A program made the position numbers and the translations under genes. A stretch of 64,000 bases of DNA, from the NCBI RefSeq assembly GCF_900115815.1, contig NZ_FOXV01000010.1:60018-124017 (forward strand), written 5' to 3'. The notes below the pieces were generated by a model, which was not told the DNA's origin, searched no databases, and saw only the letters and a program-made list of their open reading frames with translations. This document shows positions 54,599-63,912 of the stretch, piece after piece; position 1 is the stretch's first letter; the number at the start of each line of letters is the position of its first letter. This stretch comes from Roseivivax halotolerans. GTDB lineage: Bacteria > Pseudomonadota > Alphaproteobacteria > Rhodobacterales > Rhodobacteraceae.

Positions 54599-55132
54599 TT
54601 ACTTCTTCTTGCCTTCCTTCTGGAAGATGTACTCGCCCTTGTAGCGAATGCCCTTGCCCTTGTAGGGCTCGGGACGCCGCCAGTCGCGAATGTTCGCAGC
54701 CACCTGGCCCACCTGCTGAGCATCATGGCCTTCGACCGTGATTTCAGTCGGCTTGGCCGCGGTGACGGAGACACCTTCCGGGATCGGAAAATCGACATCG
54801 TGGGACAGACCCAGGTTGAGCTTCAGGATGTTGCCCTGAATCTGCGCGCGGTAACCCACGCCCTGGATCTCCAGCTCTTTCTTGAAGGTTTCCTGCACGC
54901 CGTGGACGAGGTTCGCCACCATCGTGCGGGTCATCCCCCATTGCTGGCGCGCGCGCTTCGACTTGCCGCGAGGCGTGACGGTAACCGTTTCGCCGTCAAC
55001 GGCGATGGTCACGTCATCTGTCGCGGTGAAGCTCTGCGCGCCCTTGGGGCCCTTCACTTCGATCGTCTGGCCGGACACGGAGGCGGAGACCCCCGAGGGC
55101 AGCTCGACCGGCTTCTTACCAATACGAGACAT
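54599..55132 (-). CDS. rplF: 50S ribosomal protein L6
   Basis: 177 residues, two repeated alpha/beta domains: [18 protein letters not shown] at the start and [14 protein letters not shown] near the end. Located near the factor-binding centre. Confidence 0.99.
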   Translation of the reverse strand: MSRIGKKPVELPSGVSASVSGQTIEVKGPKGAQSFTATDDVTIAVDGETVTVTPRGKSKRARQQWGMTRTMVANLVHGVQETFKKELEIQGVGYRAQIQGNILKLNLGLSHDVDFPIPEGVSVTAAKPTEITVEGHDAQQVGQVAANIRDWRRPEPYKGKGIRYKGEYIFQKEGKKK

Positions 55133-55147
55133 GTGGACCGGACCTCC

Positions 55148-55540
55148 TTAGAATACCGTGCAGAGCACTTCGCCGCCGACATTGGCCGCGCGTGCATTGG
55201 CATCCGACATCACGCCCTTGGGCGTCGAGACGATGGACACGCCGAGACCCTGACGGACCTGCGGAATGTTATCGACGCCGAGATAGACGCGGCGGCCGGG
55301 CTTGGAGACGCGGGTCAGCTCACGGATGACCGGTGCGCCCTCGTAGTACTTCAGCGCGATCTCGAGCGTCGGGTGACCGCGATGGTCGGTGCCCTTCTCG
55401 TAGCCGCGGATGTAGCCTTCGTCGGCCAGCACATCGAGAACCCAGGCGCGCAGCTTGGAAGCCGGCGTCGAGACGTTGGACTTGCCCCGCAGCTGTGCGT
55501 TGCGGATGCGGGTCAGCATATCGCCGATAGGATCGTTCAT
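55148..55540 (-). CDS. rpsH: 30S ribosomal protein S8
   Basis: 130 residues ([20 protein letters not shown], and the C-terminal [27 protein letters not shown]). Binds central-domain 16S rRNA; in E. coli it represses its own spc operon. Confidence 0.99.
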   Translation of the reverse strand: MNDPIGDMLTRIRNAQLRGKSNVSTPASKLRAWVLDVLADEGYIRGYEKGTDHRGHPTLEIALKYYEGAPVIRELTRVSKPGRRVYLGVDNIPQVRQGLGVSIVSTPKGVMSDANARAANVGGEVLCTVF

Positions 55541-55552
55541 AACTTGACCTCC

Positions 55553-55858
55553 TTACCAGCTCGACTTGACCAGGCCCGGAGCCAGGCCCTTGGAGCCCAG
55601 GTCCCGCAGCATGATGCGGCTGACTTTCAGCTTGCGGTAATAGGCGTGCGGACGCCCCGTCAGCTGGCAGCGGTTGTGAAGCCGGGTGGGCGACGAGTTG
55701 CGCGGCAGCTCGGCGAGCTTGAGGCGCGCCTTGAACCGCTCTTCCATCGGCTTCGATTCATCGTTCGCGATTTCCTTGAGCGACGCACGCTTCTCGGCAT
55801 ACTTTGCCACGAGGCGCTGACGCTTCTTCTCGCGCTCAACCATGGATTTTTTAGCCAT
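55553..55858 (-). CDS. rpsN: 30S ribosomal protein S14, zinc-free form
   Basis: 101 residues. The length and the lack of a CxxC pair mark the long zinc-independent type. Contains [20 protein letters not shown] and [11 protein letters not shown]. Confidence 0.98.
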   Translation of the reverse strand: MAKKSMVEREKKRQRLVAKYAEKRASLKEIANDESKPMEERFKARLKLAELPRNSSPTRLHNRCQLTGRPHAYYRKLKVSRIMLRDLGSKGLAPGLVKSSW

Positions 55859-55872
55859 AATCCAAAATCCCC

Positions 55873-56433
55873 TTATGCGTTGAACGGCATGTTGAAGTGC
55901 TTCAACAGCGCCTTGGCTTCCGCGTCGGTCTTCGCGGTCGTCGTGATATTGATGTCCATGCCCCAGACCTCGTCGACCTTGTCGAAGTCGATTTCCGGGA
56001 AGACGATGTGTTCCTTGATGCCCATGGCGAAGTTGCCACGGCCGTCGAAGGACGGCTTCACGCCGCGGAAGTCCCGGATCCGGGGCATCGCGATCGTGAC
56101 CAGGCGGTCGAGGAATTCGTACATCTTGGCATGGCGCAGGGTGACCTTGGCGCCGAGCGGCATCTCTTCACGCACGCGGAAGCCCGCGATGGACTTCTTC
56201 GCCTTGGTGACGACGGCGTGTTGACCGGCGATCTTGGTCAGGTCTTCCTGAGCCGATTTCGCCTTCTTGCTGTCGCGCACGGCCTCTGCACCGCAGCCGA
56301 TGTTGAGCGTGATCTTCTCGATCCGGGGGATCTGGAGATCGTTGGTATAGCCGAACTCTTCCTTGAGCTTGGCCTTGATCTCTTCGTTGAAGAGCGCCTT
56401 GAGACGCGGGGTATAGTTCTGGGTATCGAGCAT
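55873..56433 (-). CDS. rplE: 50S ribosomal protein L5
   Basis: 186 residues ([49 protein letters not shown]). Binds 5S rRNA and contacts the P-site tRNA. The start overlaps the rplX stop by one base. Confidence 0.99.
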   Translation of the reverse strand: MLDTQNYTPRLKALFNEEIKAKLKEEFGYTNDLQIPRIEKITLNIGCGAEAVRDSKKAKSAQEDLTKIAGQHAVVTKAKKSIAGFRVREEMPLGAKVTLRHAKMYEFLDRLVTIAMPRIRDFRGVKPSFDGRGNFAMGIKEHIVFPEIDFDKVDEVWGMDINITTTAKTDAEAKALLKHFNMPFNA

Positions 56434-56738
56434 CAGATCACGTCCCCCGTGGTCTTGGCGAAGCGCACCTTCTTGCCGTCTTCCTCGCGGAAGCCGACGC
56501 GGGAGGCCTTGCCGTTCTTGTCGACGATGGCGAGGTTCGACAGGTCGATGGGCATCGCCTTGGGCTGGCGGCCACCCTGGTTCGACTGGGTCTGGCGCTG
56601 GTGACGCACGGCCATGTTCACGCCGTCCACGACTGCCTTGCCGGATTTGGGGTCGACAGAGGTGATCTCACCCTGCTTGCCCTTGTCCTTGCCGGCGAGC
56701 ACGACGACCTTGTCGCCCGTTTTCAGTTTCGCAGCCAT
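56433..56738 (-). CDS. rplX: 50S ribosomal protein L24
   Basis: 101 residues with the KOW motif ([20 protein letters not shown]) and [20 protein letters not shown]. Assembly initiator of the large subunit. One-base overlaps with rplN and rplE. Confidence 0.99.
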   Translation of the reverse strand: MAAKLKTGDKVVVLAGKDKGKQGEITSVDPKSGKAVVDGVNMAVRHQRQTQSNQGGRQPKAMPIDLSNLAIVDKNGKASRVGFREEDGKKVRFAKTTGDVI

Positions 56739-57106
56739 CAGAGCACCTCCGGAGCGAGCGAAATGATCTTCATGAAGTTCTTGGCGCGCAGCTCGCGAAC
56801 GACCGGCCCGAAGATACGGGTGCCGACCGGCTCGCCCGCGTTGTTCAGGATGACGGCGGCGTTGCGGTCGAAGCGGATGGCGGTGCCGTCCTCGCGACGA
56901 ACCTCTTTGGCGGTGCGCACGACGACGGCCTTGCGGACATCGCCCTTCTTCACGCGGCCGCGCGGGATGGCTTCCTTCACCGAGACGACGATGATGTCGC
57001 CGACGGAGGCGTATTTACGCTTGGAACCACCCAGGACCTTGATGCACTGAACCCGGCGTGCGCCGGAGTTGTCAGCAACATCCAGATTGGTCTGCATCTG
57101 GATCAT
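56738..57106 (-). CDS. rplN: 50S ribosomal protein L14
   Basis: 122 residues ([47 protein letters not shown]). Part of an intersubunit bridge. Confidence 0.99.
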   Translation of the reverse strand: MIQMQTNLDVADNSGARRVQCIKVLGGSKRKYASVGDIIVVSVKEAIPRGRVKKGDVRKAVVVRTAKEVRREDGTAIRFDRNAAVILNNAGEPVGTRIFGPVVRELRAKNFMKIISLAPEVL

Positions 57107-57181
57107 GTGGTTTCTCCCGACCTTTGGGGGGTGTTCTGTTGTCGCCCCCAGGGTTTCGATAAAACCGGAAAGTGATGCGCC

Positions 57182-57412
57182 TTATTCGGCGATCACCTCC
57201 CAGCGTTTGGTCTTCGATTTCGGCGCGCATTCGATGATGCGCACGGAATCGCCCACCTGGAAGCTGCCGGCCTCGTCGTGGGCGCGGTACTTCTTGGACT
57301 TCCGGATGGTCTTTTTCAGCACGGGGTGCTTGAAGCGGCGCTCGACCGAGACCGTCACGGTCTGGGCATTCGCCGTCGAGGTCACGGTGCCTTGGAGAAT
57401 ACGCTTGGGCAT
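57182..57412 (-). CDS. rpsQ: 30S ribosomal protein S17
   Basis: 76 residues from [19 protein letters not shown], with the OB-fold core [18 protein letters not shown]. The start is placed 26 codons inside the open frame on family length and SD position. 13 bp after rpmC, 75 bp before rplN. Confidence 0.98.
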   Translation of the reverse strand: MPKRILQGTVTSTANAQTVTVSVERRFKHPVLKKTIRKSKKYRAHDEAGSFQVGDSVRIIECAPKSKTKRWEVIAE

Positions 57413-57425
57413 GTGTCCGTCCCTC

Positions 57426-57632
57426 TTATTCTGCGGAGGCCGCGGCTGCGGCCTTCTCGTTGAGCACGGTCTTGATCCGCGCGACGTCACGGCGCACGAT
57501 CTTCATGCGCGCGGTGTTCTCAAGCTGGCCGGTCGCCTGCTGGAAGCGCAGGTTGAAGGCCTCTTTCTTAAGCTGGACAAGGTCGTCCCGGAGCTGGTCC
57601 GGGGTCTTGTCACGGAGTTCGCTGGCGTTCAT
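57426..57632 (-). CDS. rpmC: 50S ribosomal protein L29
   Basis: 68 residues ([48 protein letters not shown]). Sits at the tunnel exit. It is normally directly after rplP; here a 618-bp oxygenase-like gene and two gaps intervene. Its leader contains CAGGGT-C-ACCCTG within a longer CACCGGA/TCCGGTG pairing. Confidence 0.98.
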   Translation of the reverse strand: MNASELRDKTPDQLRDDLVQLKKEAFNLRFQQATGQLENTARMKIVRRDVARIKTVLNEKAAAAASAE

Positions 57633-57811
57633 GTCGCCCTTTCCTTTTCAACATCACCGGAGAGCCCCTGCCTGCAAAGCTACAGGGTCACCCTGATTCC
57701 GGTGGAGTCCGTGGATGAGTGGGCCTCATAGAAGGGAAAGCCCCGTCATGCAAGCCTTGTTTTCCGGGCCGGATCGACCGGCGACCGCGCGCTTGAGGTA
57801 AGTGCCCTGCC

Positions 57812-58429
57812 CTAGTCCCACCTGTAGTTGAAGCTGACGCTGATCCGGTCGTCCTCGGCCATGTTCATCGGAACTTCATGGCGCAGCCAGGATTCCCAGA
57901 GCAGCACCTCGCCCGCCTCGGGCGTCACGTAGATGAAGCTCTTCAGCTCCTCGCGGCACTCGCGATTTCGCGTCGGCGCGGCCATCATCATCGGCAGACG
58001 CGGATCTTCGAGCTTCAGCGCCGACGTGCCGCCGGGCATCGCGACATAGGTTGTGCCAGAAATCACCGAATGCGGATGGATATGGCTGCCGTGGCTGCCG
58101 CCTTCGGGCAGGATGTTGATCCAGATGTCCTCGAGCACGAGCCCACGGTCCCCGAGGTCGAACTCGAGATCCCGCGCGAAGGCCGCGACATGAGCGTCGA
58201 GCGCGGTCACGAGATCGGCGAAAATCGGAAAACGCCACGGCAGATCGGTCAGCGAGGCGTAGGAGGTGTAGCCGGGATAGCCGTTGGCCTCGCACCATTC
58301 CTGTCCTGCCTCATCATCATCGGCGATGGAATAGCAGGACGCTTCGAGCTCTGCGGTGTCGATCTTGCCGTGATCGGACAAAGACGCCTGGTAAAGACGG
58401 GTGGCAAAGAGGGAGCGGATCTGGGTCAT
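57812..58429 (-). CDS. Putative 2-oxoglutarate/Fe(II) oxygenase (TIGR02466-like) inside the ribosomal cluster
   Basis: 205 residues. The fold of the TIGR02466 group is indicated by WINILPEGGSHGSHIHPHS (metal-binding His pair about 116-120), SGTTYVAMPGGTS, and a distal His in SWLRHEVP (His184) with Arg195 in DRISVSFNY for the 2-oxoglutarate carboxylate. Such enzymes hydroxylate a substrate using O2, 2-oxoglutarate and iron. The gene is on the same strand as, and between, rplP (L16) and rpmC (L29), with its own AAGAGG site and a hairpin array upstream. A ribosomal protein substrate is an attractive guess, as known ribosomal oxygenases of other folds act on L16 and L27. A biosynthetic role is also possible. 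Confidence 0.8.
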   Translation of the reverse strand: MTQIRSLFATRLYQASLSDHGKIDTAELEASCYSIADDDEAGQEWCEANGYPGYTSYASLTDLPWRFPIFADLVTALDAHVAAFARDLEFDLGDRGLVLEDIWINILPEGGSHGSHIHPHSVISGTTYVAMPGGTSALKLEDPRLPMMMAAPTRNRECREELKSFIYVTPEAGEVLLWESWLRHEVPMNMAEDDRISVSFNYRWD

Positions 58430-58441
58430 GGCGGCCTCTTA

Positions 58442-58611
58442 GCGCAGGGCGTACGTCTGCGCGAGAGGCGATCTCCGCACGCGGAGATCGGGAAAACTCC
58501 GCACGCGGAGTTTGGCGCAGCGCGCGACCATCGATTTCGCGTGCGAAATCGCCCGCACATTCCTCGACGGGAATGTGCCAACGAAAAGCCCCGCCGGCGA
58601 ACCGGCGGGGC
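58442..58611. repeat. Array of six consecutive hairpins upstream of the oxygenase gene
   Basis: GCGCAG/CTGCGC (58442-58462). CGATCTCCG-CACG-CGGAGATCG (58469-58490). AAACTCCG-CACG-CGGAGTTT (58494-58513). CGATTTCG-CGTG-CGAAATCG (58532-58551). GCACATTCC/GGAATGTGC (58555-58578). GCCCCGCCGG-CGAA-CCGGCGGGGC (58588-58611). The second and third share a 14-bp core; the fourth has the same loop reversed. The last is a terminator (listed separately). All lie in the 208-bp gap between rplP and the oxygenase gene. Confidence 0.85.
58580..58611 (-). terminator. Terminator after rplP
   Basis: 10-bp stem GCCCCGCCGG/CCGGCGGGGC with a TTCG loop on the minus strand, followed by TTTTCGTT, 26 bp after the rplP stop. 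It would end the upstream ribosomal transcript before the oxygenase gene. Confidence 0.85.
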
Positions 58612-58637
58612 ATTGCGGCTGGACAAGCGGTGGGCGC

Positions 58638-59051
58638 TTACCAGTCTTCGCGAGCGACGACGCGCGTCTTGATCGGCAGCTTCATCGACGCAAGGCGGAG
58701 CGCCTCGCGGGCGATGTCTTCGCCGACGCCGTCGATTTCGAACATCACACGGCCCGGCTTGACCTTGCAGGCCCAGAAATCCACCGAACCCTTACCTTTA
58801 CCCATCCGAACCTCGGTGGGCTTCGACGTGACGGGCACGTCGGGGAAGATGCGGATCCAGACCCGGCCCTGACGCTTCATGTGACGCGTCATGGCCCGGC
58901 GGGCGGCTTCGATCTGGCGCGCGGTGACGCGCTCGGGCTGCAGGGCCTTCAGGCCGAAGGAGCCGAAATTCAGGTCAGAGCCGCCTTTGGCGACGCCCTT
59001 GATCCGGCCCTTCTGCTGCTTGCGGTACTTGGTACGTTTGGGTTGAAGCAT
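58638..59051 (-). CDS. rplP: 50S ribosomal protein L16
   Basis: 137 residues ([60 protein letters not shown]). Binds near the A-site and is a known target of a ribosomal oxygenase in E. coli (Arg81 by YcfD/RoxA). A terminator follows. Confidence 0.99.
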   Translation of the reverse strand: MLQPKRTKYRKQQKGRIKGVAKGGSDLNFGSFGLKALQPERVTARQIEAARRAMTRHMKRQGRVWIRIFPDVPVTSKPTEVRMGKGKGSVDFWACKVKPGRVMFEIDGVGEDIAREALRLASMKLPIKTRVVAREDW

Positions 59052-59064
59052 GTCTCAAACCTCC

Positions 59065-59766
59065 TCAGCGACGGGGGCCGCGCGGGGCGGGTCCGTCCTG
59101 GAGTTCCTGCGCCTTGCGGTCACGCGCCTGGGGATCGTGCTCCATGATCTCGCCTTTGAAGATCCAGACCTTGATCCCGATGATGCCGTAGGGCGTTTCT
59201 GCCTCGACGGATGCGTGGTCGATATCGGCCCGCAGCGTGTGCAGCGGCACCCGGCCCTCGCGGTACCATTCGGTCCGCGCGATCTCTGCGCCGCCGAGAC
59301 GGCCCGAGACGTTGACCCGGATCCCGAGAGCACCCATACGCATGGCGTTCTGCACGGCGCGCTTCATGGCGCGGCGGAAGGACACCCGGCGTTCGAGCTG
59401 CTGCGCGATGCTCTCACCCACGAGACGGGCGTCAAGCTCGGGCTTGCGTACCTCGACGATGTTGAGGTGCAGCTCGCTGTCGGTCATCTTCGAGATCTTC
59501 TTGCGCAGCGACTCGATGTCCGCGCCCTTCTTGCCGATGATGACACCGGGACGGGCAGCGTGGATCGTGACGCGGCACTTCTTGTGCGGACGCTCGATGA
59601 TGATGCGGGCGACGCCGGCCTGCTTGCACTCTTCGTGGATGAACTCGCGGATCGCGATGTCTTCCAGAAGCAGATCGCCGTAGTCCTTCGTATCGGCATA
59701 CCAGCGGCTGTCCCAGGTGCGGTTGACCTGGAGGCGCATGCCGATCGGATTGGTCTTGTTACCCAT
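59065..59766 (-). CDS. rpsC: 30S ribosomal protein S3
   Basis: 233 residues. [20 protein letters not shown], the KH-domain [18 protein letters not shown], and the C-terminal [17 protein letters not shown]. Part of the mRNA entry tunnel. The start at 59766 overlaps the rplV stop. Confidence 0.99.
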   Translation of the reverse strand: MGNKTNPIGMRLQVNRTWDSRWYADTKDYGDLLLEDIAIREFIHEECKQAGVARIIIERPHKKCRVTIHAARPGVIIGKKGADIESLRKKISKMTDSELHLNIVEVRKPELDARLVGESIAQQLERRVSFRRAMKRAVQNAMRMGALGIRVNVSGRLGGAEIARTEWYREGRVPLHTLRADIDHASVEAETPYGIIGIKVWIFKGEIMEHDPQARDRKAQELQDGPAPRGPRR

Positions 59767-60146
59767 TAGGCTTGCTCCTCGATCTGACGCACCTTGATGG
59801 TGATTTCCGAGAACGGCTTCATGATGCGGCCGAAGCGGCCACGTGCCCGCGGACGGCCACGCTTCATCACGAGGTTCTTGCCGACCCAGGCTTCCGCGAC
59901 GATCAGCTCGTCGACGTCGAGGCCGTGGTTGTTCTCGGCATTGGCGATGGCGGACTGGAGGCACTTGCGCACGTCCTGCGCCACGCGCTTCTTGGAGAAG
60001 GTGAGATCGGTCAGCGCCTTCTCGACCTTCTTGCCGCGGATCATCGCTGCGACGAGGTTGAGCTTCTGCGGGCTCGTGCGGAGCATGCGCAGTTTCGCCA
60101 TTGCCTCGTTGTCAGCCACGCGGCGGGGGTTCTTTTCCTGGCCCAT
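59766..60146 (-). CDS. rplV: 50S ribosomal protein L22
   Basis: 126 residues ([51 protein letters not shown] loop). Its hairpin lines the exit tunnel. It lies 3 bp after rpsS. Confidence 0.99.
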   Translation of the reverse strand: MGQEKNPRRVADNEAMAKLRMLRTSPQKLNLVAAMIRGKKVEKALTDLTFSKKRVAQDVRKCLQSAIANAENNHGLDVDELIVAEAWVGKNLVMKRGRPRARGRFGRIMKPFSEITIKVRQIEEQA

Positions 60147-60149
60147 GAC

Positions 60150-60428
60150 TTACTTCCGCTTCGCTTTTTTGTCGGCCGCGTGCCCGTAATAGGTACGGGT
60201 CGGCGAGTATTCACCGAACTTCTGGCCGATCATGTCCTCGGACACGTTCACCGGAACGTGCTTGTGGCCGTTGTAAACGCCGAACGTCAGGCCCACGAAC
60301 TGGGGCAGGATCGTCGAGCGGCGCGACCAGATCTTGATGACGTCGTTGCGCCCGGATTCGCGGGCGGCTTCGGCCTTCTTCAGGACGTATGCGTCCACGA
60401 AGGGGCCTTTCCAAACAGAACGGGTCAT
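60150..60428 (-). CDS. rpsS: 30S ribosomal protein S19
   Basis: 92 residues ([58 protein letters not shown]). Located in the 30S head near S13. Confidence 0.99.
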   Translation of the reverse strand: MTRSVWKGPFVDAYVLKKAEAARESGRNDVIKIWSRRSTILPQFVGLTFGVYNGHKHVPVNVSEDMIGQKFGEYSPTRTYYGHAADKKAKRK

Positions 60429-60431
60429 GTC

Positions 60432-61274
60432 TTAGCGCCTCTTCTTGCGTGCATGGCGCGAGCGAAGGATCAGCTTCTGCGACGCCTTGTTGGTGTTGCG
60501 GGTGCGTGCGCCCTTGGTGGGCTTGCCCCAGGGCGTCACCGGGTGGCGACCACCCGAGGTCCGGCCCTCGCCACCGCCGTGCGGGTGGTCGATCGGGTTC
60601 ATCACGACGCCGCGGACGCTCGGGCGCTTGCCCATGTGACGCGTCCGGCCCGCCTTGCCGATGTTCTGGTTCGAGTTGTCGGGGTTCGAAACCGCGCCAA
60701 CGGTCGCAAGGCATTCCTGGCGGACCATGCGAAGCTCGCCCGACGAGAGCCGGATCTGCGCGTAGCCGCCGTCACGACCCACGAATTGGGCGTAGGTGCC
60801 CGCGGCGCGTGCGATCTGACCGCCCTTGCCCGGCTTCAGTTCGATGTTGTGGACGATCGTACCGATCGGCATGCCCGAGAACGGCATCGCGTTGCCCGGC
60901 TTGATGTCGGCCTTCGCAGCCGCCAGAACGCGGTCGCCGATGGCGAGGCGCTGGGGCGCGAGGATGTAGGCCTGCTCGCCATCATCATACTGGATGAGCG
61001 CGATGAAGGCCGTGCGGTTGGGGTCATATTCGATCCGCGCGACGGTCGCGCCGACGTCGAACTTGTTCCGCTTGAAATCGACGATCCGGTAGAGGCGTTT
61101 TGCCCCGCCACCGCGGCGGCGTGCCGTGATACGTCCGGTGTTGTTGCGTCCGCCCGACTTGCGAAGACCCTCGGTGAGGGCCTTGACGGGACGTCCTTTA
61201 TACAGCTCCGAACGGTCGATCAGCACCAGCCCGCGCTGGCCCGGCGTCGTCGGCTTGTACGACTTGAGTGCCAT
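60432..61274 (-). CDS. rplB: 50S ribosomal protein L2
   Basis: 280 residues ([38 protein letters not shown], and the C-terminal [21 protein letters not shown] with the conserved His). Needed for subunit joining and peptidyl transfer. It is preceded by an unusual 401-bp gap after rplW. Confidence 0.99.
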   Translation of the reverse strand: MALKSYKPTTPGQRGLVLIDRSELYKGRPVKALTEGLRKSGGRNNTGRITARRRGGGAKRLYRIVDFKRNKFDVGATVARIEYDPNRTAFIALIQYDDGEQAYILAPQRLAIGDRVLAAAKADIKPGNAMPFSGMPIGTIVHNIELKPGKGGQIARAAGTYAQFVGRDGGYAQIRLSSGELRMVRQECLATVGAVSNPDNSNQNIGKAGRTRHMGKRPSVRGVVMNPIDHPHGGGEGRTSGGRHPVTPWGKPTKGARTRNTNKASQKLILRSRHARKKRR

Positions 61275-61675
61275 GCTTTCTGTCTTCCGTATGTGCAGCG
61301 CGGCTTGCCCCTCTTGGGCGCGCCCCGCCTATGTGTCGGGATGGCGCGTGCCATCCGTCGGATGTAGGCCCCCGTAGGTGCCCGGTTGGAAAGCTCCGAA
61401 GAGCAAACGAGAGAGCCCCGGACGAATCCGGGGCTCTTTCGGATGGGTGGCGTGTAGGGGAGTGCGGCGGGGGCGTCAAGGGCGAGGCGCCGTATATAAG
61501 GGAGCGCCCGGCGATATATGCGAGGTGCGGGACCCTTGGGTCTCGCACAGCCTCGCGCAAAGGCTCGGAGATGCGCTGAAGTCCGAAGGCGCCACGCCCA
61601 AAGAGAAACCCCGGCCGCGTTAGCAGCCGGGGCACTTTGTCGTTCGTGCGGAGACCCAAGCCCCGCCTACCCGCC
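61275..61675. other. 401-bp gap between rplW and rplB with two terminator-like hairpins
   Basis: In most S10 operons rplW and rplB are adjacent. Here the gap has a hairpin at 61413-61436 (GAGCCCCGG/CCGGGGCTC, loop ACGAAT) and one at 61609-61632 (CCCCGGC/GCCGGGG) that is followed by TTTCTCTTT on the minus strand. The remaining sequence has no convincing gene; a plus-strand frame of 81 codons runs through one hairpin. rplB and later genes probably have their own promoter. Confidence 0.65.
61598..61632 (-). terminator. Terminator after rplW
   Basis: CCCCGGC (61609-61615) and GCCGGGG (61626-61632) with a 10-nt loop; the minus strand then reads TTTCTCTTT. It is 44 bp after the rplW stop. Confidence 0.7.
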
Positions 61676-61972
61676 TCAAAGGCCGGTGGTCACGTCGATC
61701 GCGTTGCCCTCTTCGAGCGTCACATAGGCCTTCTTGAAGTCCGAGCGACGGCCGGGGCGACCGCGGAAGCGCTTCGCCTTGCCCTTGGTGACGGTGGTGT
61801 TGACCGCCTTCACTTTCACGCCGAACAGCGCCTCGACCGCTTCCTTGATCGCGGGCTTGTTGGCGTCGATGGCCACTTCGAAGACGACGGCGTTGTTCTC
61901 GGACGCCATCGTGGACTTCTCGGTGATGACCGGCTTGCGGATCACGTCGTAGTGTTCTGCTTTCGCGCTCAT
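61676..61972 (-). CDS. rplW: 50S ribosomal protein L23
   Basis: 98 residues ([40 protein letters not shown]). Tunnel-exit protein that docks trigger factor and SRP. Overlaps rplD by 4 bp. Confidence 0.99.
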   Translation of the reverse strand: MSAKAEHYDVIRKPVITEKSTMASENNAVVFEVAIDANKPAIKEAVEALFGVKVKAVNTTVTKGKAKRFRGRPGRRSDFKKAYVTLEEGNAIDVTTGL

Positions 61973-62586
61973 TTCAGTCGAGCCTCCAGTGCTTCGACAC
62001 CAGCCTTCGTGATCACGAGCGTGTCACGCTTGAGGATGTCATAGACGTTTGCGCCGATGGAGGGCAGCACGTCCAGGCCTTCGATGTTGGCCGCGGCGCG
62101 GGCGAAATCGCCGTTGACCTCGGCACCGTCGATGACCAGGGCGCGCTTCCAGCCGAGCTCACGCATCTGCTTGGCAAGGGTCTTGGTCTTGCCGTCGCAA
62201 TCGGCCGCCTCGATGATCACGAGCTGGCCTTCGCGTGCCTTGGCGGACAGCGCGTGCATGAGTCCGAGCTTGCGGACCTTCTTGGGCAGATCATGCGCGT
62301 GGCTGCGCGGCGTCGGGCCCTTGTAGGTACCACCCTTGCGGAAGATCGGCGCCTTGCGGGAGCCGTGGCGTGCGCCGCCTGTGCCCTTCTGGCGGTAGAT
62401 CTTCTTGGTCGAGTAGCTCACATCCGAACGGCCAAGCGTCGAATGGGTGCCCTGCATCGCCTTGTTGCGCTGCCAGCGCACGACGCGGTGCAGAAGGTCG
62501 GCACGCGGCTCGAGACCGAAGATCTCGTCGCCGAGCTCGACCGATCCGGCGCTTGCGCCGTCCAGTTTGATCACGTCGAGTTTCAT
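61969..62586 (-). CDS. rplD: 50S ribosomal protein L4
   Basis: 205 residues. It includes the tunnel loop with [19 protein letters not shown] and [20 protein letters not shown]. In E. coli L4 represses the S10 operon. Overlaps rplC and rplW by 4 bp each. Confidence 0.99.
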   Translation of the reverse strand: MKLDVIKLDGASAGSVELGDEIFGLEPRADLLHRVVRWQRNKAMQGTHSTLGRSDVSYSTKKIYRQKGTGGARHGSRKAPIFRKGGTYKGPTPRSHAHDLPKKVRKLGLMHALSAKAREGQLVIIEAADCDGKTKTLAKQMRELGWKRALVIDGAEVNGDFARAAANIEGLDVLPSIGANVYDILKRDTLVITKAGVEALEARLK

Positions 62587-63455
62587 TGCTCGCCATCCTT
62601 CTTCTCGTCCGAGGGATCGACGCCGGCTTCCTGCTCGGCTGCGATGTTTTCCTCGGCTTCCTTGAGGGCTTCTTCCTGCTGGGCCGCTTCTTCTGCGAGG
62701 CGTGCCTCTTCGGCTGCGCGTGCCTCCTCTTCGGCCTGGCGTGCGGCTTCTTCAGCGGCGCGCTTGGCTTCGTCGGCGGCGGATTTCAGCGCGGCGGGCA
62801 GGATGATGCCTTCGGGCTGCGGTTTCTTGACCGCGTCCTTGACGGTGACCCAGCCACCCTTGGATCCGGGCACGGCGCCCTTCACCATGATGAGGCCGCG
62901 ATCCGCATCGGTCTTGACGACCTGCAGGTTCTGCGTGGTCACGCGGACGGCGCCCATGTGGCCGGCCATCTTCTTGCCCTTGAACACCTTGCCGGGGTCC
63001 TGGCACTGGCCGGTGGAACCGTGCGAGCGGTGGCTGATCGACACGCCGTGCGTGGCTTCGAGACCACGGAAGTTGTGCCGCTTCATGCCGCCTGCAAAGC
63101 CCTTACCGATCGAGGTGCCGCAGACATCAACGAACTGACCCGCGAAGTAATGGTCAGCCGTGATTTCCTCGCCGACGTCGATCATGTTCTCCGGGGCCAC
63201 GCGGAACTCGGCGATCTTGCGCTTGGGTTCCACCTTGGCCACGGCGAAATGGCCGCGCATCGGTTTCGAGACGTTCTTGACCTTGGCCGTACCGGCACCG
63301 AGCTGCACGGCGGTATAGCCATGCTGATCGGCGGTCCGCTGGGCCACGACCTGCAACTTGTCGAGTTGGAGGACGGTCACAGGGATCTGCTTGCCGTCTT
63401 CCATGAAGAGCCGGGTCATCCCGACCTTCTTTGCGATCACTCCAGAGCGCAACAT
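62583..63455 (-). CDS. rplC: 50S ribosomal protein L3 with an acidic Ala/Glu-rich C-terminal tail
   Basis: 290 residues. The first ~224 are ordinary L3 ([55 protein letters not shown]) that reaches toward the peptidyl transferase centre. The last ~66 residues are a predicted single helix rich in Ala, Glu and Arg ([20 protein letters not shown]...) ending in an acidic DEKKDGEQ. The usual length is 205-240. The tail is in frame, with no stop between, and the rplD start overlaps its stop. Confidence 0.97.
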   Translation of the reverse strand: MLRSGVIAKKVGMTRLFMEDGKQIPVTVLQLDKLQVVAQRTADQHGYTAVQLGAGTAKVKNVSKPMRGHFAVAKVEPKRKIAEFRVAPENMIDVGEEITADHYFAGQFVDVCGTSIGKGFAGGMKRHNFRGLEATHGVSISHRSHGSTGQCQDPGKVFKGKKMAGHMGAVRVTTQNLQVVKTDADRGLIMVKGAVPGSKGGWVTVKDAVKKPQPEGIILPAALKSAADEAKRAAEEAARQAEEEARAAEEARLAEEAAQQEEALKEAEENIAAEQEAGVDPSDEKKDGEQ

Positions 63456-63468
63456 GGGGGTGCCCTCC

Positions 63469-63777
63469 TTAAACCTTGATCTCGACGTCCACGCCGGCGG
63501 CGAGGTCGAGCTTCATCAGCGCGTCCACGGTCTGCGGCGTCGGATCGACGATATCGAGAAGCCGCTTGTGGGTGCGGATCTCGAACTGGTCACGGGACTT
63601 CTTGTTCACGTGGGGACCACGCAGAACGGTGAAGCGCTCGATCTTGTTCGGCAGCGGAATGGGCCCGCGCACGTCGGCGCCGGTCCGCTTCGCGGTGTTC
63701 ACGATCTCCTGCGTGCTCGCGTCGAGCACACGGTAGTCGAACGCCTTGAGCCGAATGCGAATGTTCTGGCTTTGCAT
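63469..63777 (-). CDS. rpsJ: 30S ribosomal protein S10
   Basis: 102 residues from [19 protein letters not shown], with [30 protein letters not shown]. The Met at 63777 is chosen over 63792 because it gives the standard length. Also part of NusB-S10 antitermination. It is 135 bp after tuf and the head of the S10 cluster. Confidence 0.98.
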   Translation of the reverse strand: MQSQNIRIRLKAFDYRVLDASTQEIVNTAKRTGADVRGPIPLPNKIERFTVLRGPHVNKKSRDQFEIRTHKRLLDIVDPTPQTVDALMKLDLAAGVDVEIKV

Positions 63778-63912
63778 TTCTCTGGCCTTCATCGGCTAGT
63801 TGGAACCCGAGAGGAGGAGGCAGGACCACCCTGCCCCCTCATCGCGTTCTTGATGTCGCAGGGCAGACGCGGTGCGTCCTGCCCTGCCATTTTGCTCACG
63901 CTCGAGGCGCGA

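Noticed and set aside
61378..61623. 81-codon plus frame between rplW and rplB
   Set aside because: Runs against the cluster, crosses a terminator-like hairpin and has no SD; the end resembles protein-like sequence but not a known family.
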